Source: Sphingosinicella sp. (lineage in GTDB: Bacteria > Pseudomonadota > Alphaproteobacteria > Sphingomonadales > Sphingomonadaceae). Taken from it: 64,000 nt of DNA. Shown piece by piece: positions 60,317-64,000 of the stretch. A program made the position numbers and the translations under genes. The notes beneath the pieces were generated by a model, which searched no databases, had not been told where the DNA came from, and saw only the letters and a program-made list of their open reading frames with translations. The stretch is taken from NCBI RefSeq assembly GCF_013911755.1, contig NZ_JACESP010000004.1:62001-126000 (forward strand). Reading direction: 5' to 3'. Numbering within the stretch: position 1 is the first letter of the stretch; each line of letters starts with the position of its first letter.

Positions 60317-60511
60317 TCACCCGGGCTCGATATCGAGGTCTTCCTCGACGCCCAGCGCCTTGAGCCGCGCATGATCGTCACTGCGCACGATCTCATAGTC
60401 GTCTGACCTGTGCGTGAAATGACCGGCCCAAACTTCGCCGAGTGTCGCCCAGACGCCATCAGGCCAGACGGCAATGTCGTCGCGGTGATAGGCTTGCGTG
60501 TCCTGGGTCAT
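60317..60511 (-). CDS. Small acidic backbone protein (64 aa)
   Basis: The 64-residue protein (start 60511) begins MTQDTQAYHRDDIAVWPDG and contains WATLGEVWAGHFTHRSDDYE and an acidic end. It is the first gene of the helicase-Toprim set on the minus strand. A hairpin of the TGG/TTG-tip type lies 17 bases before the ATG. Function unknown. Confidence 0.8.
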   Translation of the reverse strand: MTQDTQAYHRDDIAVWPDGVWATLGEVWAGHFTHRSDDYEIVRSDDHARLKALGVEEDLDIEPG

Positions 60512-60880
60512 GGTCGTCTCCGTTCTCGTGCGGGACAATCCCCGCAGATGCCGGAAACAAGGGCCGGACGAGACCGTCACCGAGCGTCAGAGAGGGGAAC
60601 CCCTCGCGGGTTGACGGACATGAGGCCGTACCTCTTGCCGGACGTCGGTCAGGCGGGATGGAGCCGTGCAGAGGCAGATGACCATGCCCGAAGATCGTGA
60701 ACATGGCGGTCGCTTCTTCGCCTGAACCCGCCATGGGAAGCGGTGGAATGGCAGATCGCGCCCCCGGCGTCGCTTGAGCAGCTTTGGAGTAAAGGCTGCA
60801 AGGCGTTGAGCCAGGGATGAGTCGTGGAACCGCGACGCTATTGCGATTCGCTCGCAAAAATTGTAAAGTCCGCATCGTGC
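60512..60880. promoter_or_regulatory. Structured leader and divergent promoter region
   Basis: The left end holds the hairpin TGCGGG (60529-60534) / CCCGCA (60541-60546) with a TTG loop on the minus strand, and the block GGGGAACCCCTCGCGGGTTG at 60594-60613, as in the leader of DUF736 copy 3. The rest separates the minus-strand backbone from the plus-strand iron genes and should contain both promoters. No gene is seen. Confidence 0.55.
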
Positions 60881-61579
60881 ATGAAGGACGGAACCGTGGA
60901 TCGACAGGGCGGGACTACCAAGCCCTTCGTCGAAGGGCGGAAATTTGACACATCCCGGTTTGGGGTGATTTTTCTGACGCTCGCACTCCACGGGGTGCTG
61001 CTCGCCGCCATTTCCGCAGCCTTCCACGTCGTTTTTCCGGGCGAAGTTCAACCGTCGCGGCAGCCGCTTGTGTTCGATCTTCAAAGCCATGGTTCGGCCC
61101 CTCGTCCTCAACCGGACGAAGGGATAAAGGGGACGATCGGCCGCACAGTCGCTCCGCGACCCTTGCCGCGATCCATGCCGGCCCCGTTGCCCGTTGCAAA
61201 TACGGTCGGATTGCAGGCCCTGGCCGATCCACCGCTCGAGCCTACGGCCAATACGGATTCCGTCGATGTGGACGCTTATCGTCGCTCGCTGCACGACCGG
61301 ATCGTCGCAGCCCGTGTCTATCCGGAAGCGTCCCGGCAGGCGCGTGAAGAAGGCAGTGCCCAGATCGCCTTCGTCCTGCACCGTGACGGGACCGTGTCCG
61401 ACCTGGAAGTGGTGCAAAGCTCAGGCCATCGCTCACTCGATGCGGCAGCGCGCGATGCCGTGAGCCGGGCCGAACCCTTCCCCGTCATTCCTGCCGCACT
61501 TCCCGATCTCGTCGATATCCGCGTGCCGGTGGTCTTCGTTCTCGAACGCACGTCCGTCAGACAGGTCGCGAGCCGGTGA
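60881..61579 (+). CDS. tonB: TonB energy transducer (second iron module)
   Basis: The ATG at 60881 gives 232 residues; the frame begins at 60824. A membrane anchor (VIFLTLALHGVLLAAISAAF) is followed by a Pro-rich linker and the TonB C-terminal domain (YRRSLHDRIVAARVYPEASR, AQIAFVLHRDGTVSDLEVV). The final strand ends VPVVFVLERTS. Its stop overlaps the GTG of the sigma gene (GTGA), an unusual coupling of a TonB protein with a sigma factor. Confidence 0.9.
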   Translation: MKDGTVDRQGGTTKPFVEGRKFDTSRFGVIFLTLALHGVLLAAISAAFHVVFPGEVQPSRQPLVFDLQSHGSAPRPQPDEGIKGTIGRTVAPRPLPRSMPAPLPVANTVGLQALADPPLEPTANTDSVDVDAYRRSLHDRIVAARVYPEASRQAREEGSAQIAFVLHRDGTVSDLEVVQSSGHRSLDAAARDAVSRAEPFPVIPAALPDLVDIRVPVVFVLERTSVRQVASR

Positions 61580-62088
61580 GCCAGAGCAGCCGACATTGGG
61601 GCCGACACGCCGGCCTTCATCATATTGGCTTGCGCCAATGGGTGCGTTCCAGGCTCGGCGGGCGGGCGGACGCGGACGATATCGCACAGGAATCCTGGCT
61701 GCGTGCGGGACCGGCCCTGGCGCGCGGAGGGATCGACAACGCGGAAGCCTATCTGAAGCGTGTAGCGTCGAACCTGATCGTCGATGATGCTCGCCTCACC
61801 AGCAAGCGCACGGAAATCATCTGCGATGCTCCCGAAAGGTTCGAGATCGCCAGCTCTGAGCCAAACGCTGAAGCGTTGCTCATCGAGCGGGAGCGGATGC
61901 GTTTGCTCTCGGAAGCGATCGACGACCTGCCGCCACGTTGCCGCGACGTGTTCCTGTTGCGCAAGCAGGAAGGTCTCTCCAGCATCGAGATCGGCAAACG
62001 GCTCGGCATCGGCCGCAACATGGTCGACAAGCATCTGCGATCCGCCATGATGCTCATCGCCGCCCGGATCGGGGAGGCGGAAGCGTGA
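61576..62088 (+). CDS. FecI-like ECF sigma factor (second iron module)
   Basis: The GTG at 61576 gives 170 residues. Region 2 is seen in LRQWVRSRLGGRADADDIAQ and AYLKRVASNLIVDDAR, and region 4 in DLPPRCRDVFLLRKQEGLSS and EIGKRLGIGRNMVDKHLRSA. It overlaps tonB upstream and fecR downstream by GTGA junctions. It should transcribe the receptor gene that follows. Confidence 0.92.
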   Translation: MSQSSRHWGRHAGLHHIGLRQWVRSRLGGRADADDIAQESWLRAGPALARGGIDNAEAYLKRVASNLIVDDARLTSKRTEIICDAPERFEIASSEPNAEALLIERERMRLLSEAIDDLPPRCRDVFLLRKQEGLSSIEIGKRLGIGRNMVDKHLRSAMMLIAARIGEAEA

Positions 62089-63020
62089 CCGGGACGCCCC
62101 TTCCAAAAGCGATCGCCCAAGCCGCGAGCGACTGGATCCTCCGCCGCGAGGAGGGCCTCAGCGCGGTCGACGAACATGCTCTGGATGCGTGGCGCGCCGC
62201 TGACCCTCGCCATGAGGACGCGCTCCGCCGCATGGAGGCGCTCTGGTATGATCTCGACCGTTGCGTCGAAACCCGACCGGTGGCCGCAGCCGTCACGCAT
62301 CCGCGCCGCTTCGTGAGATGGTCCCAGGTGCCATGGGCCATCGCGGCCAGCCTGCTCCTGCTATGGCTCGGTCCGGGCGGTCACTGGTTCGCCCGCCTTG
62401 GCGCCGATTATGTTACCGAACCCGGCACCGTGCGAACCGTCGCGTTGGCGGACGGCTCTCAGGTCGTCCTCGACAGCGACACGGCTATCGCTGTGCATTT
62501 TACGTCAAGGAAGCGGGCGGTCAGGTTGATCGGCGGCCGCGCGCTTTTCGCTGTGGCGGCAGACAGGGACCACCCCTTCGTAGTGGAAGCTGCGAACGGC
62601 AGCGCGACAGCGTTGGGCACACGCTTCATTGTGGCGACCGATGGGACCACAGCCTCTGCGGTCGTCACCGAACATAGGATCGAGGTTCGGTCGGGAAATA
62701 CCAGCAAACGCCTGGGGCTGGGCGACGCGGTCGACTGGCAGGATGGCGAGGTCGGCCGCGTCCGGGCAGTCGATATCGATGGTAGCCAGGCCTGGACGCG
62801 GGGAAAACTCGTCGCAGCTGGCATGCCACTCACCGATGTCCTGCGCGAAGTGGGACGTTATCGGCGCGGTTATGTCCTGGCCCTCGGCGAGGCCAAGACG
62901 ATCCGGGTCAGCGGGGTCTTCGACCTTACCCGGCCTGACGATGCGATCGAGGCTGTCCGCAAAAGCCTGGGACTTCGCGAGACCCGGCTTACGGATCGGC
63001 TCATTCTGCTGCGGCGCTGA
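62085..63020 (+). CDS. FecR-like regulator (second iron module)
   Basis: The GTG at 62085 gives 311 residues: a cytoplasmic N terminus (DWILRREEGLSAVDEHALDA), a transmembrane helix (VPWAIAASLLLLWLGPGG, about 82-99), the FecR domain (VRTVALADGSQVVLDSDTAI, RAVRLIGGRALFAV) and a C-terminal STN-like domain. It transmits the receptor signal to the sigma factor encoded just upstream. Confidence 0.92.
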   Translation: MTGTPLPKAIAQAASDWILRREEGLSAVDEHALDAWRAADPRHEDALRRMEALWYDLDRCVETRPVAAAVTHPRRFVRWSQVPWAIAASLLLLWLGPGGHWFARLGADYVTEPGTVRTVALADGSQVVLDSDTAIAVHFTSRKRAVRLIGGRALFAVAADRDHPFVVEAANGSATALGTRFIVATDGTTASAVVTEHRIEVRSGNTSKRLGLGDAVDWQDGEVGRVRAVDIDGSQAWTRGKLVAAGMPLTDVLREVGRYRRGYVLALGEAKTIRVSGVFDLTRPDDAIEAVRKSLGLRETRLTDRLILLRR

Positions 63021-63115
63021 TTTTTTGAGCGCGACACATACCCAAATCGGAGACCGTCCCGTCTTTGCTATTGAGTGTCGGTCGCATGTCGCGGCCGGCC
63101 GCAATATTCGGGGGA

Positions 63116-64000
63116 ATGATGATCCGTCCAGCGTCCGCGCTCGCCTTGCTGCTGTCCACGTCGCTTGCTGCCACACCAGCCCTTGCCCAAACGACACAGA
63201 CCACATCTGTCTCTGCCTATGCCATCCCGGCTGGCCCGCTCACCGCTGCGCTCAATCGCCTCGCGGAAGCGAGCGGACTGCAGATCTCCTATGAAGCGGG
63301 GTTGACCGAACGGCTAGCCACATCCGGTGTGGAGGGACGAATGAGCGCCGAGCAGGCGCTGTCCCAGCTGCTCAAGGGCACGGGGCTTTCCTGGCGCTGG
63401 CTGGACGGCCGGACAATTACCGTGGTCCGCGCATCCCGTGCCGCACTGGCGCTCGAGCCGGTTCTCGTCAGCGCGACGCCCGCTGCCGACGATAGCCGCA
63501 GCACCGCTTCCGAAAGCGCGGAGGGACGCTCCGCCCGCAGCAGGCAAGACATCATTGTGACGGCCGTTCTGCCCGACACCGCTGCGATCAGTGGGACCAA
63601 GCTTGCCATCCCGCTCATCGAGACGCCCCAGTCGATCTCGGTCATCGATCTCGACGAGATGCGGATGCGCAATGTCCTGTCGGTCGGCGACGCGGTCGCT
63701 TATAGCGCCGGCGTCTTCGCCAATGGCAAGGGCAACACCTATGGCGGCGATGCCGTCGCGGTGCGCGGCTTCGGCAATGACGGCACGACAGGCGCCGCCA
63801 TCAACACCTATATCGACGGCCTCCGTCTTGGCGGCACCGGCTATGTGACGGCCGGGCTCGATCCATGGCTCTATGAGCGCGTGGAGGTGGTCAAAGGACC
63901 GGCATCGGTCCTGTTTGGCCAGTCGGTGCCGGGCGGACTCATCAACATGATCAGTCGCCGGCCACAGGCGGAGTTCGGCGGGGAACTGCTGCTCCGCTAC
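63116..64000 (+). CDS. TonB-dependent siderophore receptor (partial)
   Basis: The gene begins at one of two tandem ATGs (63116 or 63119) after GGGGGA and runs off the right edge; 295 codons are present. A signal peptide (ending ALA-QTTQ) is followed by an STN domain (YAIPAGPLTAALNRLAEASG), a plug domain with ETPQSISVIDLDEMRMRN, and the VKGPASVLFGQSVPGG motif. It is the target of the fecI-fecR pair upstream. The barrel lies outside the window. Confidence 0.92.
   Translation, partial: MMIRPASALALLLSTSLAATPALAQTTQTTSVSAYAIPAGPLTAALNRLAEASGLQISYEAGLTERLATSGVEGRMSAEQALSQLLKGTGLSWRWLDGRTITVVRASRAALALEPVLVSATPAADDSRSTASESAEGRSARSRQDIIVTAVLPDTAAISGTKLAIPLIETPQSISVIDLDEMRMRNVLSVGDAVAYSAGVFANGKGNTYGGDAVAVRGFGNDGTTGAAINTYIDGLRLGGTGYVTAGLDPWLYERVEVVKGPASVLFGQSVPGGLINMISRRPQAEFGGELLLRY

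Overview
The window is GC-rich alphaproteobacterial DNA. TonB-dependent receptors with FecI/FecR regulators, an EAL protein, CsgG/HfaB-like export genes and an alphaproteobacterial-type conjugation backbone suggest a sphingomonad (Sphingomonadaceae). This is judged from protein recognition by eye only. Most of the window belongs to one conjugative element of the Tn4371-like / trb type, either an ICE or a plasmid. Its backbone is read mainly on the minus strand: strawberry-notch-type helicase and Toprim protein (54.8-60.2 kb), DUF2493, three DUF736 paralogues, AlpA-like HTH and RepA with iterons (45.2-46.7 kb), DUF2840, TraF peptidase and lytic transglycosylase (42.1-44.4 kb), relaxase (40.1-41.9 kb), VirD4/TraG with a CopG-like partner (28.9-31.4 kb), and trbB-trbC at the left edge.

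Three cargo blocks sit in this backbone. (1) From about 1.3 to 28.9 kb the expected copG-trbB junction is opened by some 27.6 kb. At the right end of the block is a short tyrosine recombinase. It also holds a c-di-GMP phosphodiesterase operon and a long, tightly packed one-direction gene set. That set encodes HfaA-like and HfaB/CsgG-like holdfast-anchor or curli-type export proteins, three giant (1304-1384 aa) Asn/Gln-ladder repeat proteins, and a complete extra Tol-Pal set in canonical order (tolQ, tolR, tolA, tolB, pal, cpoB). Two of the giant genes lie between tolQ and tolR. An OmpW-like barrel, a lipoprotein, two regulators and small unknown proteins complete it. (2) From 31.6 to 38.1 kb lies a FecI-FecR-TonB-dependent receptor-PepSY-TonB iron-uptake operon, bounded by traG and a truncated second copy of traG. 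(3) From 38.2 to 40.1 kb lie a DUF3800 gene with an upstream hairpin and a TacA/TacT-type toxin-antitoxin pair. An isolated Shedu-like defence gene is at 50.9 kb. At the right edge (60.9-64 kb) a second iron module (tonB-fecI-fecR-receptor) begins on the plus strand.

The strongest candidate for an undescribed system is the 4.6-25.5 kb locus. The reading offered is that giant, probably amyloid-like beta-solenoid surface proteins are exported through an HfaB/CsgG-type pore and are served by a dedicated Tol-Pal machine, with c-di-GMP turnover encoded next door. A second candidate is an RNA-like element: four copies of a hairpin with different stem sequences but the same A-TKG-T tip lie 17-25 nt before the start codons of four backbone genes.
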